Assembly (NCBI RefSeq): GCF_018343715.1
Contig: NZ_JAGYPL010000002.1
Location: 1,258,001-1,322,000, forward strand
DNA length: 64,000 nt
Source of the DNA: Bacillus sp. FJAT-49711
GTDB lineage: Bacteria; Bacillota; Bacilli; Bacillales; Bacillaceae_C
Reading direction: 5' to 3'
The translations under genes were made by a program, and so were the position numbers. Shown one piece after another: positions 17,889 through 26,756 of the stretch. How positions within the stretch are numbered: position 1 is the stretch's first letter; each line of letters opens with the position of its first letter. The notes beneath the pieces were generated by a model. It ran no database searches and had not been told where the DNA came from. It was given only the letters and a program-made list of their open reading frames with translations.

Positions 17889-18592
17889 CAAACTATTGCT
17901 TATACTGTGACGCACTAATAATGAATGAAATGGATTGGGTTAAAATAATTTTTCCGAGAAAAGACTCGCCTTTATGCATAAAATGTAGAGAAAAACTGAA
18001 ACCAATTAACGAAAAACCTTGCACTATTTGCTCAAGACCTTTAATGGAACTTGATTCTAAATTCATTTCTCAGCAAACATGTCTAGACTGTGTTCGATGG
18101 GAGCAGGACCCAAGATGGAAAGGCACACTTGATAAAAATATTTCTATCTATGTTTATAATCATTTTTTAAAAGACCTTATTGCACAATTCAAATTCCGTG
18201 GCGACTATGAGTTGGCAAAAGCTTTTTCCCCGGAAATATCCGCACAATTGAAATCCCTCGAATATGATCTCCTCGTTGCGATTCCGCTAAGTGATGAGCG
18301 TCTAAAGGAACGTGGGTTTAACCAATCAGAGGCCCTCGCACGTGAGACGGGATTCATCACATGGGACCTGCTAATTCGGACCCACTCGGAAAAACAATCA
18401 AAAAAGTCACGTGAAGAGCGCCTCTTACAACAACAAGTATTCGATGTAAAACAACCAGCTATGATTCCAGGGAAAAGTATTCTGCTTATCGATGATATAT
18501 ACACGACAGGCTCCACTCTTAGACAAGCATCCAAAATATTGAAACAGGCTGGAGCAAAACAAGTTCGTTCATTGACGATTGCAAGGGGTTAA
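17885..18592 (+). CDS. comFC: competence protein ComFC (phosphoribosyltransferase fold)
   Basis: The 235-aa protein has N-terminal Cys pairs (CLYC, CIKC, CTIC, CLDC) for zinc and a C-terminal PRPP-binding loop LLIDDIYTTGST near 199-210. ComFC works with ComFA in DNA uptake. The start ATGA overlaps the comFA stop, so they are translationally coupled. B. subtilis has comFB between these genes; it is absent here. Confidence 0.93.
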   Translation: MTNYCLYCDALIMNEMDWVKIIFPRKDSPLCIKCREKLKPINEKPCTICSRPLMELDSKFISQQTCLDCVRWEQDPRWKGTLDKNISIYVYNHFLKDLIAQFKFRGDYELAKAFSPEISAQLKSLEYDLLVAIPLSDERLKERGFNQSEALARETGFITWDLLIRTHSEKQSKKSREERLLQQQVFDVKQPAMIPGKSILLIDDIYTTGSTLRQASKILKQAGAKQVRSLTIARG

Positions 18593-18615
18593 CAAAGAAT
18601 AAATTTTGCCGATAA
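18590..18615 (+). promoter_or_regulatory. SigD-type promoter of the yvyF-flgM cluster
   Basis: TAAC, 14 bases, then GCCGATAA matches the SigD consensus TAAA-N15-GCCGATAT at 10 of 12 positions. It overlaps the comFC stop, 36 bases before yvyF, where a SigD promoter for the flgM operon is known in B. subtilis. Confidence 0.65.
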
Positions 18616-18650
18616 AAACAATAAGAGGATGGTTAAAAGGGGTTTATACA

Positions 18651-19055
18651 ATGGATTTATTAAATTGCCCGAACTGCGGCGAGGTCTATGTGAAAAATTC
18701 AGTTCGTGATGTATGTGATAAATGTTACCGCGAGGAAGAAGCACTTTTTGATAAAGTATACCGATTTTTACGTAAGAAAGAGAATAGAGCAGCCAGAATA
18801 GAAAGTGTTTCCGAGGCAACGGGTGCTCCTGAAAAATTGTTGTATAAATGGGTCAAGCGTGGTCGATTACATACAGCACAATTTCCTAACTTAGGTTATC
18901 CTTGTGATCGATGTGGGAAAATTATTCGTGAAGGCCTGATATGTGAAGGATGTGCAACAGGTATAATAGGTGAGCTTGAAACATTTGAAATGGAACAAGA
19001 ACGCGTTGAAAAATTGCATAAATCGGTTTATTATTCGCAGGAACGTAGAAAATAG
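18651..19055 (+). CDS. yvyF: flagellar operon protein YvyF
   Basis: The 134-aa protein has two Cys4-type zinc motifs (CPNC...CDKC near 5-23 and CDRC...CEGC near 84-102) around a basic helical segment, the TIGR03826 pattern of the small protein encoded just before flgM in Bacillaceae. Start ATG 18651 is behind AAAAGGGG; the upstream in-frame codons overlap the SigD promoter. Function is not well defined; a regulatory role in flagellar expression is likely from its position. Confidence 0.85.
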   Translation: MDLLNCPNCGEVYVKNSVRDVCDKCYREEEALFDKVYRFLRKKENRAARIESVSEATGAPEKLLYKWVKRGRLHTAQFPNLGYPCDRCGKIIREGLICEGCATGIIGELETFEMEQERVEKLHKSVYYSQERRK

Positions 19056-19159
19056 TAGAAATTTGGCGAAAATATCCAGTAAACTTTTTTGTCGTACACC
19101 CGATAATAAAAGTACAAGACAAATTGTTCCAACTAGATGGAAAGTTAGGAGGGACTGAA

Positions 19160-19417
19160 ATGAAAATTAATCCTTTTCGATCAGTGGAGATGAACCCGTA
19201 TAAAAAGCAACTAAATAAGCTGGAGAAAAAGCCCGCAACCGCCAAAACAGATAAGGTGGAAATCTCTGCTGAAGCAAAAGAAATGCAGAAACTTCCGTCT
19301 ATCGTGAAGGAACGGGAAGTGCGAGTGGCGGAATTAAAAAATCAAGTCCAAAACGGCAACTATAAAGTGGACTTGAAAGAAGTTGCAAAAGGTATTGCGA
19401 AATTTTACAAATTATAA
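19160..19417 (+). CDS. flgM: anti-sigma factor FlgM
   Basis: The 85-aa protein has the FlgM C-terminal signature (DKVEISAEAKEM, then VAELKNQVQNGNYKVD). It binds and inhibits SigD until the hook is complete and is then exported. Start ATG 19160 is behind AGGAGGG. It is the second gene behind the SigD-type promoter. Confidence 0.92.
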   Translation: MKINPFRSVEMNPYKKQLNKLEKKPATAKTDKVEISAEAKEMQKLPSIVKEREVRVAELKNQVQNGNYKVDLKEVAKGIAKFYKL

Positions 19418-19505
19418 AGTTTAATTAAATAGTCAGCGACAAATCGAATGGATTCGAAGCATTGCTCATGGAGGAGCAGCTAATGAAACGCGACGAAGAG
19501 GGAAA

Positions 19506-19527
19506 AGAGCCTAATTTTAGCGGCTCT
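19506..19527 (+). other. hairpin between flgM and the FliK-like gene
   Basis: AGAGCC/GGCTCT around a 10-base AT loop, followed by ATTTAAA. It could attenuate readthrough from the flgM part of the operon. Confidence 0.45.
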
Positions 19528-19626
19528 ATTTAAAGCTGCCGTCGTTTGAATCCAAGATCAAAGGGAATCTGCCCCAGCATCTTTGGGTTGCAGATTCTTT
19601 TGTTTTATGTAAAGGAGGCTGGAAAA

Positions 19627-21648
19627 ATGCAAATTCAAAACGAAACGAAAACAGCAGTTTTCCCACAAGCTAACCTTCCTCAAACAATAAAAGAAGGTGG
19701 AACATACACCGCTACAGTGACTGAAAAGCTGCCGAATAACGAAGCGATTGTACAGGTTAAAGGCCAAGACATGCATGTAAAGTTTGAGGGGAATATGCCT
19801 GATGCCGGGAAAATCACATTGCAAATAGTAGATGGAAAGCAGGAAATTCCTATTGTAAGGGCAGTTGCATCTCAAAATGCTGCTCCTACTCCTAACGCTG
19901 TGGCTGGCCAACCACTTCCAGAAAGTTTAAGGCAAGCCATCCAAGTACTAAACCAATATCATATTCCAATTAGCAGGGAAACACTGAACAATATAAGAGC
20001 GTACATAGAAAAGGGACCGGGCACCTCTGAGCAGAGGCTGGAAACCATAATTAGTATTGCAAAGAAGCAGCTTGACTTTACTCCGAAGCAAATTAATGCG
20101 GTACATGAAGCGCTGCACGGTCGTAAGTTGGGGGAAGTGTTAAATGAACTGGCAGCTGAGATAGATCAGGATTTTAAAATCCAAAATCCTTCTATTGTAA
20201 GAAGTGGAGTTAGCCATGTGAATCTTATGAGCAGTGTCCAACAAGGAAATACTACGTCCTCCGAGGTTAATGAATTGCAGTTTGCCATTCGTGAAGCTTT
20301 GAAGCAGGTGAGAACATCATCTAATCTTTCGAATGTTATTCAATTTATTAGAGGGATACTGGAGCTTCCTGCTTCAATACAGCAAGCAGTGGATAGGGCG
20401 GAACAGTTTCAATCCTCAGGCAGGGAGCTTGCTGCGAGGCAGGAATTGGCAACAGCGTTGAATGATCTTGTGGAAAATGAGCCACCTGAACAAGAAGCAG
20501 AATTTGCTTATCGAATGAGCAATGACATTTTATCAGCGATACCCGTACAATCCCGAGATTTGATCGTCACCACTATCACGAAAAAACTATCGCAGGCAGC
20601 ACTCGATTTTAAGGACATTAAGCGAGATATATCCAATACTTTGCGTATGGCTGAAAATCTAATAAGGCAAGCCCCCATTCAAGCAAGGCCGTCCTTAGAG
20701 GCAGTGATCAAACAACTTGATAATGCGATCTTAAAAAGTGATTTCATGTTATACACAGATATGGGAACCGAGAAAAAGCTGATGCAAGCAAGTTCACAGC
20801 TGCATGAAGCCAGAAAACTTCTTGGAAAAGGAGAAATTTCAAAAGCTAGTGAAATTGTGAGCCAAGTGAGAAGCACAATGGATAAGTTAATATTCCAGCC
20901 ATCGGATCAGCGTGTGAAACACTTCGTCTCAAATGAATTATTGAATTTGGAGCGACTTCCACTCCAAAAAGAATTAATGCGTTCATTTGAAGAACCTTAC
21001 CAAACAATAAGACAAGAACCGACTGCGCGGCACGCTTTCGAATATATTAGGAGAATGGGACTGACATATGATTCGGATATTGCTCATCGCCTTGTTTCAG
21101 GAGACGTATCCCGGACAGAGGCAGAATCCTCTTTGAAAAATAGTTTGCTAAGACTGATTCAGGCTGAAGGGAATAATGCGGCAAGCCAAAAAGCGGAGCA
21201 GGCTTTGAACAATCTAACAGGGCAACAGCTTATGAGCAAGACGGATAGCTCTGGGCTGCAAACGATGTTATTCACACTTCCGATCATACTCCGAGATCAA
21301 TTGGAGAATGTAAAGGTATTTTTAAAATCCAGTCAGTCGAAACAAAAAATTGACTGGGAAAATTGCAGCTTATACTTTTTGCTAGAAACAAAGCGAATGG
21401 GTGATGTCGGAATTTTACTGACAGCTGTTGATAAAACCCTGTCTGTTACGATTAAAAATGATCGAATCGGCTTCCAAAATAAAATGGAGCCTCTCGTGAA
21501 AACAGCAAAAGGAAGACTTGAGGAAATTGGCTATACAATCGGTGCCATACAATTTACAAAGCTAACACCTGTAGAAAAAGCTGACGAACATAAGGAACAA
21601 AGTAAAACCCCTAGTTTTACAGAAAGAGGGTATGATTTTTCGGTATGA
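19627..21648 (+). CDS. FliK-like hook-length/export-switch protein (YlqG-like)
   Basis: The 673-aa product starts with Met-Gln-Ile behind AAAGGAGGCTGG. It is mostly helical, Gln/Ala/Glu-rich and without signal peptide or membrane segments. The last part (about 580-655) reads MGDVGILLTAVDKTLSVTIK followed by an amphipathic stretch and EEIGYTIGAIQ, the pattern of the FliK C-terminal Flg_hook domain that contacts FlhB. It overlaps the next gene, a FlhB C-terminal homologue, by 4 bases. B. subtilis has a comparable pair (ylqG-ylqH) outside its flagellar clusters. The FliK relation is my reading of the pattern and needs a profile search. Confidence 0.65.
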   Translation: MQIQNETKTAVFPQANLPQTIKEGGTYTATVTEKLPNNEAIVQVKGQDMHVKFEGNMPDAGKITLQIVDGKQEIPIVRAVASQNAAPTPNAVAGQPLPESLRQAIQVLNQYHIPISRETLNNIRAYIEKGPGTSEQRLETIISIAKKQLDFTPKQINAVHEALHGRKLGEVLNELAAEIDQDFKIQNPSIVRSGVSHVNLMSSVQQGNTTSSEVNELQFAIREALKQVRTSSNLSNVIQFIRGILELPASIQQAVDRAEQFQSSGRELAARQELATALNDLVENEPPEQEAEFAYRMSNDILSAIPVQSRDLIVTTITKKLSQAALDFKDIKRDISNTLRMAENLIRQAPIQARPSLEAVIKQLDNAILKSDFMLYTDMGTEKKLMQASSQLHEARKLLGKGEISKASEIVSQVRSTMDKLIFQPSDQRVKHFVSNELLNLERLPLQKELMRSFEEPYQTIRQEPTARHAFEYIRRMGLTYDSDIAHRLVSGDVSRTEAESSLKNSLLRLIQAEGNNAASQKAEQALNNLTGQQLMSKTDSSGLQTMLFTLPIILRDQLENVKVFLKSSQSKQKIDWENCSLYFLLETKRMGDVGILLTAVDKTLSVTIKNDRIGFQNKMEPLVKTAKGRLEEIGYTIGAIQFTKLTPVEKADEHKEQSKTPSFTERGYDFSV

Positions 21649-21941
21649 TGCCAACGTATTTTAATCAAAAAAATCGTCGTTTGAAAAATGGACCATCAGC
21701 AGCAGTCATACGGTACGATGAGTCACATGACAAGGCTCCCCAAGTTGTAGCTCACGGAACAGGCGCAATTGCTACGAAAATAATGGAGCTTGCGAATGAA
21801 CATGGAATCATGATGCAAGAAGATGCTAATTTAGTAGGACACTTGTTGGATATTGATCTCGGTGACAATGTTCCGCCTCAACTGTACACCGTTATTGCAG
21901 AAATTTTACTTTTACTTGAGGAAATGGATCGACACTATTAA
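21645..21941 (+). CDS. FlhB C-terminal-domain homologue (YlqH/FlhX type)
   Basis: The 98-aa protein aligns with the cytoplasmic C-terminus of the export-gate protein FlhB (EscU/YscU family). It keeps AAVIRYDESHDKAPQVVAHGTG-type sequence and a YTVIAEILLLLEEMD end. It lacks the membrane domain, and the self-cleaving NPTH site is replaced by NGPS, so no autocleavage is expected. Free-standing homologues such as FlhX of Helicobacter can replace the natural FlhB fragment. The ATG overlaps the stop of the FliK-like gene, so the two are co-translated. Confidence 0.85.
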   Translation: MMPTYFNQKNRRLKNGPSAAVIRYDESHDKAPQVVAHGTGAIATKIMELANEHGIMMQEDANLVGHLLDIDLGDNVPPQLYTVIAEILLLLEEMDRHY

Positions 21942-21989
21942 AAATTGCTCGCAATATCCGATATGAAATATGAATGGAGGCAGAAACGA

Positions 21990-22418
21990 ATGGATTTTTT
22001 ATCAAAAGAATTAATCTATCAAAAGACACCACAGCAACTTACTGCATTCCTATATGAAGCGTGCATTGATCATTTAAAAGAAGCGATCACATGTATTGAA
22101 ACAAAAGATTATCCAAAAGCCAATACGAATCTACAAAAAGTGAATGATATAATCGAGCGCCTAGGAGTTGGATTGAATTACGAAGCAGGCATCATCGCGG
22201 ACCAACTTGATACGCTCTATAACTATATGGCAAACGAAGTAATCTTGGGCAATTTGAAAAAAGACATCCCTATTTTACAGGAAGTTTTAAGCATAATGGA
22301 GCAACTGGCAAGTAGCTGGAACGAAGCGATGCAAATGGAAAATACAGAAGGACAGCGCGAGCGTTTTCGGAAAACAAGCGCCTATGAAAAAAATGTTATG
22401 GTCACAAACCGCGATTAA
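21990..22418 (+). CDS. FliS-like flagellin chaperone paralogue
   Basis: The 142-aa helical protein has the FliS pattern: an N-terminal helix with KTPQQLTAFLYEACIDHLKEA and later LYNYMANEVILGNLKKD. It differs clearly from the second FliS at 50160, which has the canonical TASPGELTLMLYNGCLKF. It lies 21 bases before a flagellin gene, so a dedicated chaperone for that flagellin is likely. Start ATG 21990 is behind ATGGAGGCAG; the longer frame has no better site. Confidence 0.8.
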   Translation: MDFLSKELIYQKTPQQLTAFLYEACIDHLKEAITCIETKDYPKANTNLQKVNDIIERLGVGLNYEAGIIADQLDTLYNYMANEVILGNLKKDIPILQEVLSIMEQLASSWNEAMQMENTEGQRERFRKTSAYEKNVMVTNRD

Positions 22419-22439
22419 TCGATGAAGGGAAAGAAAAAC

Positions 22440-23255
22440 ATGAGAATCAATCATAATATACAAGCGTTAAATGCATATCGAAATCTATCCCAAACAATGG
22501 CAAGCACTTCGAAAAGCTTAGAGAAGCTTTCATCAGGACTTCGAATTAACCGTGCTGCTGACGATGCGGCTGGACTTGCCATCTCCGAAAAAATGCGTTC
22601 GCAAATTCGCGGATTAGGAATGGCAGAGAGAAATGCGCTAGATGCCGTTTCTTTGATTCAGACTGCAGAAGGTGCATTAAATGAGACGCATTCGATTTTG
22701 CAGAGAATGAGAGAGTTGAGTGTGCAGGCGGCGAATGGGACGTTGGAAAATGATGACCGAGATTCTATCCAGCTAGAGATTGATCAGTTAATTGAAGAAG
22801 TTGATAGAATAGCTAAAAAAACTGAGTTTAATGGAAAAGTCCTGATTGATGGGACAAATACTGAGAATTTTAAATTCCAAATTGGTCCAAATAATGAGGA
22901 TACATTGGAAGTAGAGCTGGATGGTATGACTGCCGATGAATTAAAAATAACTGGCCTTAAAGTTAATACTGCTGATGATGCTGGAAAAGCTATTGATACA
23001 CTTGACGAGGCTATCAAACTTGTCTCCGACCAACGTGCAAAACTCGGTGCCTATCAAAACCGTCTCGAACACACAGTTACAAACCTGCAAACAGCAAACG
23101 AAAACTTAACTGCTGCAGAATCACGCATTCGTGACCTTGACATGGCGCTTGAAATGACGAACTTTACACGTAATAATATATTGAACCAAGCGGGACAAGC
23201 AATGCTAGCTCAAGCGAATCAATTGCCGCAAGGAATCTTACAGTTGTTGCAATAA
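22440..23255 (+). CDS. second flagellin
   Basis: The 271-aa protein has both conserved flagellin ends: MRINHNIQALNAYRNL with SSGLRINRAADDAAGL at the N-terminus and NLTAAESRIRDLDMALEMT plus AMLAQANQLPQGILQLL at the C-terminus. The middle is short and differs from Hag at 28171. It is a flagellin rather than FlgL because both D0/D1 signatures and the flagellin end are kept. It probably forms a minor or condition-specific filament part. Confidence 0.9.
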   Translation: MRINHNIQALNAYRNLSQTMASTSKSLEKLSSGLRINRAADDAAGLAISEKMRSQIRGLGMAERNALDAVSLIQTAEGALNETHSILQRMRELSVQAANGTLENDDRDSIQLEIDQLIEEVDRIAKKTEFNGKVLIDGTNTENFKFQIGPNNEDTLEVELDGMTADELKITGLKVNTADDAGKAIDTLDEAIKLVSDQRAKLGAYQNRLEHTVTNLQTANENLTAAESRIRDLDMALEMTNFTRNNILNQAGQAMLAQANQLPQGILQLLQ

Positions 23256-23269
23256 TATTTTATAGTTTC

Positions 23270-23296
23270 CTGCCTTCCTTGTAAGGGAGGCTGGGT
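23270..23296 (+). other. hairpin after the second flagellin
   Basis: GCCTTCC/GGGAGGC (one G-T) flanked by CCT...TGG, without a clear T-run. A weak attenuator or 3' stabiliser. Confidence 0.4.
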
Positions 23297-23368
23297 AACT
23301 ATTCATTGTGAATAATCAGTAGAAAATCTCAATGTTAAAATAGTAAAAAGAAGTCCGGAGTGATTTTC

Positions 23369-23806
23369 ATGGAAGTGCGCAGAGTCGAAAAACCGGGAAT
23401 TAACAGCGTGCAGAAAAAGGAACAGCAAGCAACAGAATCGGTTCGTTTTTCCGAAGTAATGGCTAAAGGGCGAGAAAATATCGTATATGAACGAATGGCA
23501 AAGCTTCGCCAAGATATCGAAGCGCAAGGCCAGAAACTTGCTAAATCACAAACAATTGAAGATTTTAAAAAATATAAGCAGCTTGTCAAATCTTTTATGG
23601 AGGACGCCGTCAAAAACGGATTGCAGCTTGAAGAACAGCGTGGTCTTGATTGGCGGGGGCGCACGAAAGTGTATAAAATCGTGAAAGAAGTTGACAAAAA
23701 GCTGATTGATTTAGCAAATACTGTCCTTGACAAAGAAGAAAAAGGGCTTGAAATCCTTAGCTTAGTCGGGGAAATACAGGGACTGCTTATAAATATTTAC
23801 ACTTAA
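23369..23806 (+). CDS. YaaR-like DUF327 protein
   Basis: The 145-aa protein resembles B. subtilis YaaR (DUF327): charged helical sequence with RFSEVMAKGRENI near the start and DWRGRTKVYKIVKEVD in the centre. The function of the family is unknown. Here it sits between a flagellin and flgN, 15 bases before flgN, so it belongs to the flagellar transcript. Start ATG 23369 is behind CCGGAGTG. Confidence 0.75.
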   Translation: MEVRRVEKPGINSVQKKEQQATESVRFSEVMAKGRENIVYERMAKLRQDIEAQGQKLAKSQTIEDFKKYKQLVKSFMEDAVKNGLQLEEQRGLDWRGRTKVYKIVKEVDKKLIDLANTVLDKEEKGLEILSLVGEIQGLLINIYT

Positions 23807-23821
23807 AGAGGAGGGACCAAC

Positions 23822-24307
23822 ATGTCGGTCCAGCTACTCATAGAATCGATGGAAAAGCTGCTGATTTTGCATCAGCAATTATATGAAACAGCTATAGAAA
23901 AAACAGAAGTGATAAAAGCAAATGACATAAAAAGTTTGGACAAGTTGCTTCGAGAAGAACAGAAACTTGCCACATCCATTCAAATAGCAGAGAACAAGAG
24001 ACAGCAGGCAACAGCGATTTTATCAAATGGCGATAAAGGAACGACCGTCTCACAACTTATTCAGAAACTGGAAGGTCTGGACAAAAATAAGCTTTCGGAA
24101 TTACAAGAAAAGCTATCAAATGTGATATTAGAATTACAAGAAACGAATGCACTCAATCAGCAACTCCTACAATATTCATTACAGTTTATAAACTTAAATC
24201 TTGATTTACTTGCACCTGAACAGGAACTGCCGAATTATACAAAAACGCAAAATGAAGTAAGTGATAATGCAAATATCGGGAGATCGGTTTTTGATTCGAA
24301 AGCATAA
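23822..24307 (+). CDS. flgN: flagellar export chaperone FlgN (YvyG)
   Basis: The 161-aa almost entirely helical protein lies immediately before flgK, matching FlgN in length, helical heptads (LHQQLYETAIEKTEVIKAND) and position. FlgN escorts the hook-filament junction proteins FlgK and FlgL to the export gate. The strong site AGAGGAGGGACC precedes the ATG. Confidence 0.85.
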   Translation: MSVQLLIESMEKLLILHQQLYETAIEKTEVIKANDIKSLDKLLREEQKLATSIQIAENKRQQATAILSNGDKGTTVSQLIQKLEGLDKNKLSELQEKLSNVILELQETNALNQQLLQYSLQFINLNLDLLAPEQELPNYTKTQNEVSDNANIGRSVFDSKA

Positions 24308-24327
24308 TATTTAAAGGAGGACAAGCG

Positions 24328-25803
24328 ATGCGTTCTACATTTATGGGGCTTGAAACGGCGAAACGCGGCATGTATACACAACAAAGTGCCATATACGTCA
24401 CTGGCCATAATATTTCCAACGCGAATACACCCGGATATACCCGTCAGCGCGTTAATTTTGAACAAACGACACCTTATCCCGCTGCATCTTTAAATCGTCC
24501 ACAAATCCCTGGACAATTGGGAACGGGGGTTAAAGACGGAACGATTGAACGAATCCGTGATCGATTTGTCGATGAACAGTTCCGGGGTGAAAACAATAAA
24601 TTCGGTTATTACGAGACATTAGCTCAATCAATCTCAAAAATTGAAGACGTTATGAATGAACCAAGTGATAACGGATTATCAAAAGCAATGGCACAATTCT
24701 GGCAATCGTTGCAGGATTTAAGCACAAATCCAGAAAACGAAGGAGCAAGAAGAGTTGTCATTCAACGTGGAACAGCGGTAGTAGAAACATTCCAATACAT
24801 TTCCCGTTCATTAACAACACTGCGAAACGATACAAAAAAAGAACTGGATGCAACAGTAAGGGAAATTAATAACCTTGCTACCCAAATTGCTTCCATCAAC
24901 AAGCAAATTAGTGAAGTTGAACCCCATGGGTATTTGCCAAATGACTTATACGATGAACGCGATCGTTTAATTGATCAGCTATCAAAGCTCGTGCCTATTG
25001 AAACTTCTGATATTCATTATGGTGGAAATTCTTTGTCCATCGCCGACGGAGGCAGAGATGTTTTCATCGTCGATGGTAATGGCAATAAAATAAATCTTGT
25101 ACAAGGTAATGAAGCTTCAGAATTAAAAGATATTGATAATCTTGACTTACCTGAAAGCAAAGGGAAATTAGCTGCTCTCATCTATGCATATGGAAATGAA
25201 GATGATGCGACTGGTTTATATCCGGAAATTTTAGATCAGCTTGATAAATATGCGTATTCATTCGCTCAAGTTTTTAATGCTGTTCATAAACAAGGCTTTG
25301 ATTTGAATGGAGAAGAAGGAATTGACTTTTTCTCTTTCACTGATCCAAATTCTTATAAAGGGGCTGCAGGTTCAATAAGCGTAGCCATAACGCAGCCTTC
25401 ACAAGTAGCAGCTTCTTCTGTCGCAAATGAAAAAGGGAACGGACAAAATGCATTGGATCTCGGGAAAGTTAAAGATATCGTCGTTACAAATTCCAAAGTA
25501 ACGATTGGCGGAGACACATTAGATCTTGAAATCGAATCCGGCACCTTACAATCCTTTTATGAGGGATTAATCGGTGAAATGGCCGTAAAAGGTCAACAAG
25601 CTAACCGTCTCCATTACAACACAGGAGTTTTGCTTAGCTCAGTTGAAAATAACCGCCGCTCAATAAGTGAAGTGTCACTTGACGAGGAATTTTCGAACTT
25701 AATTCAGTTCCAGCATGCCTATTCTGCATCTGCGAGAATGATTTCAGTCGTAGACGAAATGTTGGAAAAAATTATTAACGGCATGGGGATTGTCGGTAGA
25801 TAA
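24328..25803 (+). CDS. flgK: flagellar hook-associated protein FlgK (HAP1)
   Basis: The 491-aa protein has the N-terminal rod/hook signature (GLETAKRGMYTQQSAIYVTG, then NISNANTPGYTRQ) and the C-terminal QFQHAYSASARMISVVDEML. It forms the first of two junction layers between hook and filament. Length is usual for Bacillus. The site AAAGGAGGACAAG precedes ATG; flgL follows after 13 bases. Confidence 0.96.
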   Translation: MRSTFMGLETAKRGMYTQQSAIYVTGHNISNANTPGYTRQRVNFEQTTPYPAASLNRPQIPGQLGTGVKDGTIERIRDRFVDEQFRGENNKFGYYETLAQSISKIEDVMNEPSDNGLSKAMAQFWQSLQDLSTNPENEGARRVVIQRGTAVVETFQYISRSLTTLRNDTKKELDATVREINNLATQIASINKQISEVEPHGYLPNDLYDERDRLIDQLSKLVPIETSDIHYGGNSLSIADGGRDVFIVDGNGNKINLVQGNEASELKDIDNLDLPESKGKLAALIYAYGNEDDATGLYPEILDQLDKYAYSFAQVFNAVHKQGFDLNGEEGIDFFSFTDPNSYKGAAGSISVAITQPSQVAASSVANEKGNGQNALDLGKVKDIVVTNSKVTIGGDTLDLEIESGTLQSFYEGLIGEMAVKGQQANRLHYNTGVLLSSVENNRRSISEVSLDEEFSNLIQFQHAYSASARMISVVDEMLEKIINGMGIVGR

Positions 25804-25816
25804 AGGGGTGTGAATC

Positions 25817-26692
25817 ATGCGAGTAACAAATGGAATGATATCTAAAAATGTTATGAATAACATTAATCTAAGCTATGGTCGTCTTGATAAGCTATTTAAT
25901 CAAATTCAGACTCAGAAAAAAATTTCCCGTCCATCTGATGACCCAGTTGTTGCGATGAAAGGGATGTTTTACCGAATGAATGTGCTAGAAGTTGAACAGT
26001 TTAAACGCAATTTTTCGGAAGCACATAACTGGGTGGAGACGACGGACTCCGCAATTGGGGAAGCAAGCAAGGTGTTGGAGCGAATTCGCGAACTGACCGT
26101 GCAAGCAAGCAACGAAACGTATGATGAAGGCCAGCTTGAGGCAGTCAAAGAAGAAATCGCCCAGTTAAAATCTCATATCAAATCCATTGCCAATTCAAAA
26201 GTTGGAGATAAATATATTTTTAATGGGACGGATACATTAACCCCGCCTGTAGATAGTGCAGGGAATGTTTCATTTAATTCGAAAAACGTTGAGTTTGAAC
26301 TTGCTAAAGGAATATTTGTTCCAGTCAACCTGAATGGTGATCAAGTTTTTGGAGAAAATGGGGATGTTTTTAAGATGTTAGATGATCTTGAAACAGCACT
26401 CGGTAATGGTGATACACAAGCGATTGGTGGCTTTTTAGATAAAATAGATGCCAGTGCCAATAAAATGCTTTCAGCAAGGGCAGAGCTAGGAGCACGGACA
26501 AATCGATTAGATTTCATGGAAGAGCGAATTGATAATCAAGAAATCATCGCCAAACGAATCATGTCTGACAACGAGGATATTGATTTTGAAAAAGTAGTGA
26601 TGGAATTTAAACAGCAAGAAGCGGTACATACTGCGGCAATGTCCGTAGGTGCACGCATCATTCAGCCAACATTAATGGACTTTTTAAGATAA
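25817..26692 (+). CDS. flgL: flagellar hook-associated protein FlgL (HAP3)
   Basis: The 291-aa flagellin-like protein starts MRVTNGMISKNVMNNIN with KKISRPSDDPVVAMKGM and ends with a D0 helix lacking the flagellin AQANQ end. It makes the second junction layer. The site AAAGGGGTG precedes the ATG. Confidence 0.95.
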   Translation: MRVTNGMISKNVMNNINLSYGRLDKLFNQIQTQKKISRPSDDPVVAMKGMFYRMNVLEVEQFKRNFSEAHNWVETTDSAIGEASKVLERIRELTVQASNETYDEGQLEAVKEEIAQLKSHIKSIANSKVGDKYIFNGTDTLTPPVDSAGNVSFNSKNVEFELAKGIFVPVNLNGDQVFGENGDVFKMLDDLETALGNGDTQAIGGFLDKIDASANKMLSARAELGARTNRLDFMEERIDNQEIIAKRIMSDNEDIDFEKVVMEFKQQEAVHTAAMSVGARIIQPTLMDFLR

Positions 26693-26696
26693 GATA

Positions 26697-26729
26697 AAAG
26701 GGATGCTCTCTTGTTTGGGACATCCCTTT
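26697..26729 (+). terminator. hairpin after flgL
   Basis: AAAGGGATG/CATCCCTTT, 9 bp with a 15-base loop, followed by ACTTTTAC. Probably a partial terminator between flgKL and yviE-fliW-csrA. Confidence 0.55.
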
Positions 26730-26756
26730 ACTTTTACAAGAAGGGGCTTGGTACAT

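Noticed and set aside
19482-19533. 16-codon ORF after GGAGGAGCAG between flgM and the FliK-like gene
   Set aside because: The site is good but the ORF runs through the hairpin at 19506-19527 and the peptide has no recognisable features. Not enough to call a gene.
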